Shown: positions 1 to 10,864 of the stretch, one piece after another
Layout of the letters: every line of letters begins with the position of its first letter
Numbering within the stretch: position 1 is the stretch's first letter
Origin: Oreohelix idahoensis
Lineage: Eukaryota; Mollusca; Gastropoda; Stylommatophora; Oreohelicidae
Assembly (NCBI GenBank): GCA_024509875.1
Contig: JAMPIV010012453.1
Coordinates: 124,001 to 188,000 of the forward strand
Length of the DNA: 64,000 nt
Direction: 5' to 3'
Notes under the pieces: generated by a model
Databases searched by the model: none
What the model was told of the DNA's origin: nothing
The model's input: the letters and a program-made list of their open reading frames with translations, nothing else
Position numbers and translations under genes: made by a program

Positions 1-2
1 TT

Positions 3-1082
3 GATGCCGAACCTTTGCCCCTCTTGGAAGACTTATTGGTCAAATTAGCACATTCTACCTTCTTCTCTAAATTTGACCTTTCTAAGGGATACTGGCAAGT
101 GCCACTCACACCTAAAGCAAAACCACTCACCGCTTTCTCGACACCACGTGGTCTATTCCAATGGAATTTTATGCCATTTGGTTTAGTAAACGCACCTGCT
201 ATGCGTCGCGTGCTTTCTCATCGTCCCGATGTCATTACTTACATTGATGACATCTGTCTCTTTAGCGACTCATGGGATGAGCATATTCAGGGATTACATT
301 CTTTACTGTCTACATTACGTGATTATACTCTAACAGCAAAGCCATCGAAGGCATTTGTCGGTTTTCACGACATTTCCTTTCTGGGTCACCGTATTGGTCA
401 TGGCATGCTGTATACAGAGGACAGTAATGTCTCTAAAATTCTAAACATCACAGCACCTAAGACAAAAAAAAAACAAGTTAGATCTCTTTTGGGACTAATA
501 CAGTTCTTTGCTAAGTTTATCCCTCATTTGTCTACTATAACTGCTCCTTTTTCTTCTTTGTTGAGAAAAGGGACAGCTAACGTAATTAAGTGGTCTAACG
601 AGCATCAAATCGCGTTAGATGAAATTAAAAGATTTTTTTCACAAGTTTCAGTTTTAAGGTTGCCTAACAAAAACCTTATTTTTATTCTTCGTAGTGACGC
701 GTCATCATACGGGATCGCCGGTGTTTTGATGCAAGAATATTCTGGCACCTTGCACCCCGTGATGTACGTTTCGAGAAAATTGACGACCACCGAACAGAAA
801 TATTCAGTTCTGGACAGAGAGCTCCTTGCATTAGTCTGGTTTATTACAAAACTAGAACGTTACCTATTAGGCTCTCATTTCATTGTTGAAAGCGACCAAA
901 AGGCTCTCACAGCTCTGAATACGAAAGACGTTAAATCTTCAAAGTCAACAAGGTATGCTATAGCCTTACAGCCTTACAGCTTCGAAATTCGTTCAATACC
1001 TGGAGTGAAAAACGTGTTTGCGGACTGTTTGTCACGCTGTCCGAGCGAACCTGTTGAACCAGAACAACTTCCAGAAATGTAA
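3..1082 (+). pseudogene. Gy-B' pol fragment: reverse transcriptase and RNase H
   Basis: This is the C-terminal part of a Ty3/Gypsy polyprotein, open from the window edge to a TAA. The first residues are the RT palm segment with FDLSKGYWQVP (catalytic Asp of motif A), then FMPFGLVNAP and the YIDD box of motif C near base 242. The RNase H part shows LRSDASS, LDRELLALVW, ESDQKAL and ADCLSRCP, which carry the family's acidic residues. Compared with Gy-B, five codons (the TFVRM block just after FGLVNAPA) are missing from a conserved helix upstream of YIDD, and one extra lysine codon lies in an A run near 470. The frame is open but the five-residue loss probably inactivates RT. The 5' part of the gene is outside the window. 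Confidence 0.85.
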
Positions 1083-2106
1083 ACGTCTCTACAGAGAATC
1101 GTTCAATTGGAATATGATGATCATGGAACTATGTTCTTTACCTAAACTCTATACAGACTTCGTATGGATCAAGATCATTCGTACTGACATTACTATCAAG
1201 ATAGACTAATTGTTTGCATTGAAACATGACTTTTTAGATCTTGCAATTTTCTTGGTATGGGAACACTGTTGTCTGTTGTATACAGATATAGTCAATATTC
1301 ATAATGAACATACTGGACTACGTAATGTGTTAAATAAATATTTTTTTCATCGTGCATGGAAAATAAATGAACAGATTCTCATATTTTATTAACGATTTTT
1401 AATATAACAGGAACACTTAGTAAGACTGTTAACAATTAAATGAATGAGTAATTAGTGACTGTTTTTAATTAAGAAATTTATTGATTAGTTAGAATCAATT
1501 TAAGTTCTCAAGTAGTGATTTAGTTCACATTCACTAATAGTTTATATGTGTCTCCTCATACTTATATCTACCACTCTTGGTACATGATCTTAATATTTAT
1601 AGATGATTAGTTCACCTTAGTAATTTTAGAAACATTAAGTGTGTTGTTCTCTTAGCGTGTTGAACTATGCATTGTTTATTCACTTTGCGTGTTTTAATTT
1701 CATTTTTCGGTTTATAATTCACTTGTCATTTGTTACACATCATCATTGTTTTTCTTTTTTTTTTCATTTGAAATCATGTCTTAGTTTTATGTTGTTTTCT
1801 TTTGGAAACTTAGTTGGATGTTTTAGAATTCTTTTGGTTCTGATTTCCAACTTTCTTTGAATTTTTTCCATTGAATTTCACCACATCGTACCAAAGTAGG
1901 TCGATTGTGGATGTATGCTTTAATGCATGCTATGGGTTAGTTGTCTTGATTTCTATTTAATATTCATTTTCTTTTTATGGTATAATATTTTAACTATGAA
2001 TTATTTTTCTAGATATCGATGTAGTTTGACTCACCTCTCCGAATTACTTAGAAAAAAAAAAGATTAATATAATTAACTTTTTTTTAAGGGGGAGTGATAA
2101 GGATAC
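1083..2106 (+). other. Gy-B' 3' untranslated region with polypurine tract
   Basis: About 1 kb of AT-rich, non-coding sequence between the pol stop and the LTR, matched by 50143-51167 in Gy-B. Short open frames here have no recognisable domain. It ends in a purine-rich tract (aagggggagtgataagga, about 2087-2104), the expected primer for plus-strand DNA synthesis next to the LTR. Confidence 0.7.
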
Positions 2107-3225
2107 TGTTGCGTACTTTTACATAGATGGCAGTTTTAAGTCCTGCCTGTGTTAAAAGATTACGCACCATTCTTATGATAGGAATATTATTTGTGCGTAT
2201 GATTTATCACGCACGTGTGTGCACTATGTAGCGTATGAGAGACTGATAGCGCAGGAGTTTCTAGGATCGGGAGATGACGACAGAGAGGGATGTTGAAGGG
2301 TCGAGCCGGACTGATGGTCCGTATTTATTATATTGTGTCCCTTATCAGTGGTAATTATTTCGATAATGGAGGACTGGCCTTCTTATCAGAAGCCCATGTC
2401 AATGTGGTATACGTAAGTCTCGCACCCAGATATTAATAAGATATATTATATATGAATTTAGTGATGTCTCCACTCTTGCTGGCATCTAGCTGGAATCCAC
2501 ACGTCAGGATTTCATGAATGGATCAGCTGAGCTGTTAGCTTCACTTATGAAACGTAGTGATAGTTCTACGAGCGAAAGTATGATAAAGATGGATCTTAAA
2601 AAAACGTATTATGAAGTGCCGACATCTTGGTCTTGGCACGTATGGAGAGGTTAGCCAAGGATAGTATCTAACCTGTATATTTATCTTGATGAAGAAATGT
2701 TTGAATCTGATGATTACTCAACTGTCTGAGCAGTTTATTGAAAGAGTCAATTGAGTAGGACAGTATTTATGGATGCATGTTCGATTATTATTAAAGATGT
2801 ATATGATGACCGATGTCCTTGGAGAAGGTCAACGGCCGATGCCTTTGAAACTATCATAAAGACAGATTAATTGTATGAACTCTAGTTTAGCAAGGAAGTA
2901 TATTGATAATGGAACTGACTGGAAAGACGTATATTGCCATTAGGAACATTATGCCAGATTTGCACCATCCTATTTTATTATTGATCGTCCATGTATTAAA
3001 CGTGTAGTCTGCTATTGAATACCATGTTCGTAACTGTGAATCGTGTATGTGAATAAATTCGTTGAACTCTATGACCCGCCTTGGCAGTATACTTCAGTTA
3101 CCAAAGTTCGGAATTGACATACTTGAAGTTTGATTTTGAATTCGCGTTAATAGCACGAACTGGCAATTTCACCCATCATCGTCAATACCTTCAAACGTAA
3201 TAACATAAGAAATACGACTCCAACA
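2107..3225 (+). repeat. Gy-B' right LTR (1119 bp)
   Basis: The LTR runs from tgttgcgtac to actccaaca and has the TG...CA ends. It matches the Gy-B right LTR (51168-52286) and the interrupted Gy-B left LTR. This copy has private changes: where the two Gy-B LTRs read TGACGTCA, this one reads TGACGACA near 2275, and where they read agcattttattg it reads agcagtttattg. The two Gy-B LTRs are thus closer to each other than to this copy. Confidence 0.9.
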
Positions 3226-5339
3226 CATCGGTACCCCTGAAGTGTTGGATGAGATGATACGACTCTTCGTAACGACCCCTTGGATAACATCAGTGCCCCC
3301 GAAATATTGTAACCTTTCGTCAAACGGGATTTTTCTTTTCACCTGGACTCATTAGCTATGCAACCTTTCCACGCAGATTGGCAACACGCTGGCTGATTGA
3401 TATGTGGACAGTTTATCTACCGTTCATTCTGGTCATCGCATTGATTTAAGGAGAGATTAAATCACGCCCATGGTCATCTCTTGAGAAATCATATGCAGTA
3501 ATTTCATTAACTTAGCCCAGAGGGAGTGGCGCCATAATCAAACAGATAGCAGCGACCACGATCAAAGACACGGACTGGGGGGATCTCAGGAAAGCTAGCG
3601 CCACGATCAAAGACAGTAGTGGTCCCTGAAACGGTTTCGCATCTCGGTGTTAAACTCGGAACCGATCGCAGTGGGAGCGAACGGGGAAAGCCGACGCAAG
3701 CAGCGAGCGAAGATACGAGATGCCAGGGGCGGCTTCTCCTTTTAGTCTGGCGGTCAGATCCCCAAAAGTCTTCTGAGATCTAAAAAGGTGTCAAGTTTCT
3801 CATGTCCCACTCATCTTTCATTTCATTCTAGATATATACAGACCACGTAGAAATACACTTTATCACTCGCTGGCCAGAACTTAACAGAAGCACTAGCTGT
3901 ATTTGAAATTTTGCTAGATTATCCCATGGATTTTTATACATATTTGCAGTGAATTCTATTCTGTGCAAAGCGGTAATATATATATATTGTGTAAAGTGAT
4001 CAGTGGTCTAGTTCATTCATTCTATTTTACTGGATTCTGTGTTAATTTAAATCTATTAAATTAAACCGTCTCAATAGTTCCAGTTGTAAATGTAATGATA
4101 TACCTGCTATATTATTTCCAAAAGATAATAGATGTTAAATGCTTAAATTAACTTTTAAAGTCGTGAAGGAATTTATAATTAATAAATTTAGTTAAGTCCT
4201 ATATTTATAAATAGTCTTAACGGGAAATTTATCGCGCTTTAGAAGATTATTTGTTTTCGGTATATTATATGTCTTTTTTTCTTTCATACAGAGTGATCGT
4301 AACCTGTGCGATCCCAGCATTAAGAAAGCAATAAAGAAATCATCTTAAAAACTTTCCAGACATATTGATGAAACATTTTTAAATTTAATCTTGTGGCGGT
4401 TCAATGCGACCTAGCTATCATAATTATATGAAAGAAAGCCTACCCAAGAATATTTCAAGAACAATCATCATATTAAAATTACAAATCTGTAAGATAACCT
4501 GGAAGTTGAACAGTGCCAGTAGCGATACCTGATTTACTGCCTTACTGTGAGAAGAGTACATATTTTCCTGAACGGTGACGGCTTAAGTTTTTTCCTCACT
4601 GGATTAATAAACTTTCCGGTCAATTACTATCATCACGCATTGAAGGAATTTTACCATAGCGGAAGATTAAAGAGACCACTTCATTTTCACCCTTCTGTCG
4701 AACTGTGTCAGTGCCATCCCATAGACTCCTTTTATATAAAAAAAACACAATAACTCTTAGGCTTCAAGTCCAGCGATATAGTGGGAATAGTTGCGATCAG
4801 CCAACCTCGCTACATCTAGGGCGGGACATCGAAATACTAGACAGTTCACATGTCAAAAGTGTAATTGCTGTTTATATAATTCTATTGGATTGTCTGATGC
4901 TGTAATCGGTAAGTGTGTGAATATATGAGTGTGGATCCTCACGCGTGTGCATGAATGACAGGAAATTTAATCTTTTTTTTGTAACCATTTTGTTAACTTG
5001 CTTACCTGGTAATATAATTTTCTATATACCCTACATTGTTCCTTTAAGCGGGATAGTTGATAATTTGTTAACTCTGTTTAAAAACCCCCCTCCTTTTCAT
5101 TTGCTTAGTAAAGGGAAGAACAATTGGGAAGAACAGGATTCTTTCTACCACCTATACCTAATTTTGAAACACCTCTTTCAGAGTAATTAACTTCACTGTT
5201 AGGTTAACTTACCTATGTTCCTGATAACTATCTATCTTTGGACTGGGTTTATCTTTGTCTAATAAGCGGGACGGGCTTAGTCGATACCAATCTTCTTCAC
5301 CCCCTCCCCACTTTGTTATTTGCATTTTCTGTACTTATG

Positions 5340-5351
5340 ATAATTTTATGT
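5340..5351. repeat. Target-site duplication of RTE-1, left copy
   Basis: ataattttatgt is repeated at 7965-7976. The uninterrupted site is present once in the paralogous LTR near 54395-54406, which proves the insertion and its exact limits. Confidence 0.9.
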
Positions 5352-7964
5352 TCATAACTCTCCACTCCCAAAGGAGCATAGGCCTTCAACAAACACATGC
5401 CAAGTCCTCCTGTCACGTGCCATCATCTCAAGTTCTTTCCATGTTCTCCTCATCATTTTCACCTCTGTTTCCAACTCTCTTCTCCATGTACTTCTTGGTC
5501 TTCCTCTGCCTCTCTTGCCCTGGGGGTTCCAGAACAAGGACTGTCTTGTAATGCTATCAACAGGTTTCCTCAGTGTGTGTCCTATCCATCGCCATCGTCT
5601 TCTTCTCATTTCTTGTTCCACTGGCACTTGTCTAGTTCTTGTCATCAGTTCCACGTTGGTAACCTTGTCATACCATTTTAATCCCTCTATTCTACGCAAG
5701 CACCCATTTATGAAAGTCTGTAGCTTTTTGGTTGTTGTCTTTGTTGTTCTCCATGTCTCTGAGCCATACAATAGGACTGACTTCACATTTGAGTTGAAGA
5801 TTCTTATTTTCGTGTTGGATCCTATTTCTCTTGATCTCCATATATTTCCCAATGCAATGAAAGCTCCTCTTGCCTTTTGTATTTTTATTTTGATATCGCT
5901 GTCTGTCCCTCCAACTTTGTCTATATTACTGCCAAGATATGTGTATGATTCTACATCTTGTATTGGTGTTTCTTCAAGTTCAACCCTGTTATCATTACCT
6001 GCATTTATTCGCATTATTTTTGTCTTTTCCCTGTGTATTTTCAGACCCAATTGCTGTGACCTCTCATCGAGTGTTTTCAATTTGTCCTGCATCTGATTAC
6101 GGCTATGGGACAGAAGAGCCAAGTCATCAGCAAAATCCAGATCATCCAACTGCTTAGTCAGAGTCCACTGGATTCCATTTCTGTTGCGTGTTGCCGATGA
6201 TCTCATAACCCAATCTATTGCCAGCAAGAAAAGAAATGGAGACAAGAGGCATCCCTGTCGCACTCCTGTTCTTGTCCCAAACGGTTCTGTAAGCTGTCCT
6301 TCGTGAAGAACTCTGCATGTCATGTCTTCATATGTTTTCTTTATTAAATTAATGATCTTCAGGGGAACTCCATAATGCCTCAACAATTTCCATAGTGATT
6401 CTCTGTCTACACTGTCAAATGCCTTTTCGTAGTCCACAAATCCGATGTATAGTGGTGAATTCCATTCCAGACTTTGTTCAACTATTATTCTCAAAGTGGC
6501 TATCTGGTCTGTACATGATCTGTTTTGTCGAAAACCTGCTTGTTCATCTCTCAGTTTCTTGTCTATGGACTCTATTAATCTCTCAAGGATAATCCTGTTT
6601 AATACTTTTCCTGGCACTGATAGTAACATTATTCCTCTATAATTTGTGCACTCTTGTAAATTTCCCTTCTTAGGCAACTTAACCAGATATCCTTCCTTCC
6701 ATTCTGCTGGTATCTCTTCCTTTTCCCAGACTTTACCAAGTAATTTATATAACATCTCTGTAGCCGTGTTGATATCTGCTTTGATGGCCTCTGCTGGAAT
6801 GCCATCAGGTCCAGACGCTTTTCCATCTCTTAGAAGCTTTATGGCTTTCTTTATTTCTTCCTTCGTTGGTCTTTCACCGTTAATTTGTAGCTCTTCTTCT
6901 GCTGGCTGGATGTCCGGCGGGTTTTGTGGAGCTGGTCTATTGAGAAGGTCCCCAAAATATTCTGTCCACCTCTTCATTTGCTCTTGTATATTGCTGAGCA
7001 GTTTCCCATTCTTGTCTTTTATGAGGCAACTTGTTTGCTTGTATTTCCCTGTTAGCTTCTTTGTGCTGCTATACAGTTCTCTCATATTTCCTTTGGCTGC
7101 AGCATCTTCTGCCTCTCTTGCCAACTCCTCAATATACTTGTCTCTTTTGATACTTCTTTTTACTTCTTTGTTTGCTTCTGTGTACACTTCTTGAGCCTTG
7201 GCTTTGGAACTTCTGGTTTTGCTTGTGTTTAACTCTGCTTTCTTGTTTTTTCTGTCTTTTATCTTATTGATGGTTTCTGTTGTTATCCATGCTTTTTGTT
7301 GTCTTTCCCTTTTCCCCAGTATTTCTTCACATGTCTCCTTCCATACAGTTTTGACCTGCTGCCAATAGTCTTCTGTATTCTCTACATCTTCCAGCTGTTG
7401 GAGCACTTGGAATTTGTTGGATACTGTGACCGCAAATTTGTCTCTTGTTTCTTGATTTCTTAGCTGTCCTACATTATACTGTTGTCTATAATTTTGCATT
7501 GTTGCATATTTCTTGAGTTTCATTTTTACTTTGGCTATCAGAAGATGGTGATCTGATGCCACATCTGCTCCTCTATATACCTTTACATCCTGCAATGATG
7601 ATCTAAACTTCTTGTTTATGCATATATGATCAATCTCATTTTCTGTTCTATGGTCTGGTGATATCCATGTTGCCTTGTGTATTCTCTTATGTGGAAACAT
7701 GCTTCCTCCTATAGCCAGTTGATTTGAAACACAGAAGTTTGCGAATAATTCTCCATTTTCATTCATTACTCCTAGCCCATGTTTTCCCATGACTTCTTCA
7801 AATCCGGTGTTGACTGTACCTATCTTTGCATTCATGTCACCCATCAAAATTGTGATGTCTCTTCTTTTTACTTTATCCATAATTTCCTGTAGTCTAGTAT
7901 AAAATGCTTCTTTCACAGACTCTTCTTTGTCATTAGTTGGTGCATAACATTGGATGACATTTAC
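5352..7964 (-). mobile_element. RTE-1: 5'-truncated non-LTR retrotransposon (LINE)
   Basis: A 2613-bp LINE on the minus strand, inserted in the Gy-C left LTR and bounded by 12-bp duplications. The paralogous LTR at 52292-54805 is the empty site. It is truncated inside the endonuclease domain, as expected for incomplete reverse transcription. The element's 3' end coincides with its stop codon, leaving essentially no 3' UTR and no poly(A) or long microsatellite tail. The reading frame is still fully open, so the insertion is fairly young. Confidence 0.9.
5352..7964 (-). CDS. RTE-1 endonuclease-reverse transcriptase (5'-truncated ORF)
   Basis: The frame is open from the truncation point (7964) to TGA at 5352-5354, about 870 codons with no start of its own. 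The N-terminal part is the C-terminal two thirds of an APE-type (exonuclease-endonuclease-phosphatase) domain: MGDMNAKIG, then SDHHLLIAKV with the catalytic Asp-His pair. A basic, helix-rich linker follows. The RT domain shows LRDGKASGPDGIPAE, NYRGIMLLSVPGK, GFVDYEKAFDSVDRE (motif A), RTGVRQGCLLSP and FADDLALLSHS (catalytic FADD). The C-terminal segment YLGSNID...LLYGSETW, then GHTLRK and RGRGRPRSTW, is typical of RTE-like LINEs. The protein would nick DNA and prime reverse transcription, but this copy lacks the endonuclease N-terminus and promoter and should be inactive. Confidence 0.88.
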   Translation of the reverse strand, partial: VNVIQCYAPTNDKEESVKEAFYTRLQEIMDKVKRRDITILMGDMNAKIGTVNTGFEEVMGKHGLGVMNENGELFANFCVSNQLAIGGSMFPHKRIHKATWISPDHRTENEIDHICINKKFRSSLQDVKVYRGADVASDHHLLIAKVKMKLKKYATMQNYRQQYNVGQLRNQETRDKFAVTVSNKFQVLQQLEDVENTEDYWQQVKTVWKETCEEILGKRERQQKAWITTETINKIKDRKNKKAELNTSKTRSSKAKAQEVYTEANKEVKRSIKRDKYIEELAREAEDAAAKGNMRELYSSTKKLTGKYKQTSCLIKDKNGKLLSNIQEQMKRWTEYFGDLLNRPAPQNPPDIQPAEEELQINGERPTKEEIKKAIKLLRDGKASGPDGIPAEAIKADINTATEMLYKLLGKVWEKEEIPAEWKEGYLVKLPKKGNLQECTNYRGIMLLSVPGKVLNRIILERLIESIDKKLRDEQAGFRQNRSCTDQIATLRIIVEQSLEWNSPLYIGFVDYEKAFDSVDRESLWKLLRHYGVPLKIINLIKKTYEDMTCRVLHEGQLTEPFGTRTGVRQGCLLSPFLFLLAIDWVMRSSATRNRNGIQWTLTKQLDDLDFADDLALLSHSRNQMQDKLKTLDERSQQLGLKIHREKTKIMRINAGNDNRVELEETPIQDVESYTYLGSNIDKVGGTDSDIKIKIQKARGAFIALGNIWRSREIGSNTKIRIFNSNVKSVLLYGSETWRTTKTTTKKLQTFINGCLRRIEGLKWYDKVTNVELMTRTRQVPVEQEMRRRRWRWIGHTLRKPVDSITRQSLFWNPQGKRGRGRPRSTWRRELETEVKMMRRTWKELEMMARDRRTWHVFVEGLCSFGSGEL

Positions 7965-7976
7965 ATAATTTTATGT
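7965..7976. repeat. Target-site duplication of RTE-1, right copy
   Basis: ataattttatgt, identical to 5340-5351. On the element's minus strand this lies at the truncated 5' end. Confidence 0.9.
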
Positions 7977-8379
7977 AACACTTGATATTTGTTTGTGAGT
8001 TGATTCTTTTTTTGGTTAATAAACATCATAAACTTAATCGTTACGGTGTTGGACTACCCAAAGCCCATAAAATTTCCCCTATTTGTTTAAGATAGTTGTA
8101 TCCACGTCGTCTGCGTGTCTGAAGCACCAAATCGGTGTGAGAGCAGGTGCGTGTCTGGAAACTGGCAAATAATTGTTTGACCAGTATGGGCCTGAAGAGT
8201 AGATTGAGAGAAACGATTTGTCGTAAATAAGTCTGTCTTTACTCTCCTCCAGCACTCTGTGGAGCAACTATTTAATCTCTACATTTCTATCACTGAGCTT
8301 TTTTCACCATCATTCTACACTCTAAACCGGACTACTATTTCTAAGACTCTTTCTCTCAAAATAAATTTACGACAATATT

Positions 8380-8397
8380 TGGCTGGCTCGCCGGGAT
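8380..8397 (+). promoter_or_regulatory. Gy-C primer binding site
   Basis: tggctggctcgccgggat lies 5 bases after the LTR end (…gaca). A TGG start directly downstream of a 5' LTR is the hallmark of a tRNA-primed minus-strand primer site. I did not assign the tRNA. Confidence 0.6.
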
Positions 8398-9103
8398 AAA
8401 GATATTTTGAGTCTGATCTAAGTCTGGGTCTAACTAGATAGAGTGTGAGTGATCTGTCTTTGTGATTTAGGGAAATAAATAAATAATTAATTACACCCCT
8501 AGACAACGCCTTTTAGTATTTGGGTCGTCCACACAGCATATTTACAGGTTGTTTTCTTTCCACAGCAGTAGAAAGTACGGATAATCATAAATTTGGTTAG
8601 CTAAATTATCTTCTGGCGGAGATAGTTAAATTTTTTCTTTATAAGAGTTGCTGGGATTGCGTGATTGGTTTTACAGTCACTAAAGGTTTTTGAAATTAAA
8701 AAGAGTTGAGCTTAGCTAAAGACGGATTGTTCTGATTTTAAAATTAAGTTAACAACGTCTCATCTCAATAATTGACTTCAGGGGCGAGTTTTTGTGACGG
8801 AGAATTAAAATTTTAGGGAAAATTTTTTTTTCATTTTGAATTGTTTTAATATAAATTTTTCTCTACCGTTAGTAAGAGTAGATTCTTTTCTAGTGTAACT
8901 TACCATTTTAGTGGCATAGTCGCTTGCGTTAAGAGTCTTAAGTGACAATAATAGCAGCGATAAGTTTGCACATAGCAAATAGGAGGTAACACAAGTAAAT
9001 TTATACTTTGTGTTTTTTTTCTTTCTCGTAGCGAGTTTGAGTTTTTTCCCCTTCTTGTTCCATCTTACTATTCTCTAGTCTTAGAAGCATCCAGTTCTTT
9101 GGT
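8398..9103 (+). other. Gy-C 5' leader, no gene seen
   Basis: About 700 bases of AT-rich, non-coding sequence between the primer site and the gag start. No domain-bearing frame was found on either strand. It is expected to be the packaging/leader region of the element's transcript. Confidence 0.5.
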
Positions 9104-10330
9104 ATGGCAGAGAGAATTAGGATAAGATCCATTTTGAGACAGGAGGCGAAGGACTCAGGATTAGAAGGAGAAGCCGCGAACCTGTTTGTCAACAAAGAAC
9201 TTGAAAGATATGACGCAGAGCAAGAGAGGGCCGAGAGGAAGGAAGCCCAGGATAGAGCAGAGAAGAAGGAAGCAGAAGAGAGGGCAGAAGCTAGGAAGAA
9301 AGAAGCGGACGATCGTCTATTGGAGCAGAAGAAAATTGAGGCAGAGATGGAAACTCGCAGGGAAAGAGAGAAGGAGAGACAACGTGAGGAGAGAGAGAGA
9401 GGGAAAGACAGCATGAACTGGCGCTTAAGGCTTTAGAGAGTCGGAACGCCTCTACTTCGAATAACGGAGAGCCGTCTTCACCCCAGTCTCAGTCAATGGA
9501 CCTCTCCAGCACTCAATCTGCCCAATTAACTGCGATGTCTTTTGCTTTAGAGTCTTTTCCTAGTCTCAATGAAAAAATTGACAGCTATCTAGAAAAATTC
9601 GAGAGGCTCGCAAATCTGTATGGGTTAGAGAAATCCCGCTGGGCACTTAAACTCTCAACGTCATTAAAAAGCACTGCTTATGACGTATATACAAAGCTGG
9701 GAACCAACCAACATGATTACGACATGCTGAAAAAGGCCTTGCTAGAGCGATTTGAGATGACCGCCCGAAAATTTCTGCAAATGTTCAGAAACAGCCGAAA
9801 AGAGAGCACGGAAAGATTCCCACAGTTCTCTTCACGTCTCACGGGCTATTTGACAAAGTGCATTGAATTATCTGACCTACCTCTTACATATGAGGGACTA
9901 CTTGAACTTGTTCTTGTGGAACAGATAAAGTCAACTTTGTCAAACGAAACCCGTAGATTTTTGGCTGAACAGGGCGCAGTCAGGCTTGAGGACATACTCA
10001 ATAAGGCAGAACGCTATACCAATGCAATGGCCGAACTTCCCAGCACTAAACGTAAACCCACAGATGAGCCATCTCGCAAACAAAATCTAGAGCAGTCATC
10101 CTATTCCTCTAATTCCTCTCAGAATTATAACCAACGAGAAAATAATACCCAGAGACCTCCCCAGGAAAAGTCGAAATTCTACAAAACCCGATACCCCCCC
10201 TAACAACAATTCTGATCAACCCACCAAGCCTACGTGGCAGCGCGGCCACCAAGGTCAAGGAAAAGGGAAGGCCCCCACACCAGGAACGTCTGATCAGGGC
10301 AAACAAACCGGTCCCAACCGCATCGGATGT
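9104..10330 (+). pseudogene. Gy-C gag (frameshifted)
   Basis: The ATG at 9104 opens a charged N-terminal region (MAERIRIRSIL...) that becomes a long Glu/Lys/Arg coiled coil (RAEKKEAEERAEARKKEAD). The frame is lost in a GA-rich run near 9400 (stop at 9436) and resumes in the frame that stops at 10203. There the capsid-like core reads ESFPSLNEKIDSYLEKFERL ... KSRWALKLSTSLKSTAYDVY ... FPQFSSRLTGYL, matching the Gy-D Gag core. A seven-C run at 10194-10200 shifts the frame again, and the Gln/Gly/Lys-rich tail continues to about 10330. No CCHC zinc knuckle is seen, unlike Gy-D. Gag would form the cytoplasmic virus-like particle; this copy is dead. Confidence 0.8.
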
Positions 10331-10864
10331 TTGCATACAGCCTCGAAAGGTAGAGTCAATGTCAGTGATTCTCAACCTGAGGGGGACCAACCCTCAACTC
10401 GAGGAACTGTAATTTTGAATGGTATCTCAACTACTTGTCTCTTTGACACTGGACTAAGCTTTAGTTGTATTGTCGCTAGGCACCTAGTCAAACCCGGTCA
10501 GGAGACAGAGGAAACCCTCAAACTTAGTGGAGTTTTCAGGAGTGATGCACCCAGGACGCTTCCTATCGCACTGGTAGAAATACACTCTGACTTTGTCAGA
10601 GGGGTTATTAAAGCGGCCATTATGGATGATCCTATCTACCCAGTTATCCTGGGATGTAGATATGTGTTTATTGGGAGACCAAAGGAGCCGATTGTGGCAG
10701 CGGTAACCACAAGAGGGCAAGCCAAGAAGGAGAGGGAGCATACGCCAAATTTGTTGCCGAATGAACAGAAGGAGGCGCAACAAAAGGACCCTACTCTAGA
10801 GCCCTGCTTTAGAAAACTGCCCATGGCTAAGGACCCCCAGACACAACGGAGACATCTTTTCTAA
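10331..10864 (+). pseudogene. Gy-C aspartic protease and linker to integrase
   Basis: The protease core reads LNGISTTCLFDTGLSFSCIV, with the DTG active-site triplet of retropepsins, and YPVILGCRYVFIG is the C-terminal half with the ILG element. The same arrangement is seen in Gy-D. The segment is in a different frame from the Gag core and runs into a frameshift near 10850 (stop at 10864), after which the integrase frame begins. The enzyme would process Gag-Pol; here it could only be made as an isolated fragment. Confidence 0.78.

Larger units (their letters stand above)
1..3225 (+). mobile_element. Gy-B' : 3' end of a Ty3/Gypsy LTR retrotransposon (second Gy-B copy)
   Basis: This is the 3' portion of an LTR element whose 5' part lies outside the window. 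It holds the RT/RNase H end of pol, a long 3' untranslated stretch, a polypurine tract and a complete right LTR (2107-3225). It matches 49049-52286 of Gy-B almost base for base, with scattered substitutions, a 15-base deletion in RT and a 3-base insertion in an A run. It is followed by catcg (3226-3230) and then Gy-C LTR sequence, exactly as Gy-B is at 52287-52291. It is therefore a paralogous copy at the equivalent position in the other LTR of Gy-C. Confidence 0.9.
3231..8374 (+). repeat. Gy-C left LTR (3' part), interrupted by LINE RTE-1
   Basis: Gy-C LTR sequence starts after the catcg duplication and ends ...ttacgaca at 8374, directly before the Gy-C primer binding site. Without the LINE (5352-7964 and one TSD copy) it aligns along its length with 52292-54805. 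Complete LTR length, estimated from the right copy, is about 2.58 kb, which is long for the superfamily. The two LTRs differ by scattered substitutions and small indels (for example near 4816), so Gy-C is not recent. It contains a GC-rich block (about 3520-3790) with the 15-base direct repeat ccacgatcaaagaca at 3556 and 3601. Small open frames inside it are not conserved genes. Confidence 0.85.

Noticed and set aside
4547..4753. Possible small gene in the Gy-C LTR
   Set aside because: It recurs at 53609 only because it lies in the duplicated LTR; no domain, and the two copies differ at the C-terminus.
10190..10205. Programmed frameshift at the seven-C run between Gy-C gag and protease
   Set aside because: Gy-C has other slips at homopolymers or simple runs, and the related Gy-D has gag and protease in one frame, so decay is the simpler reading.
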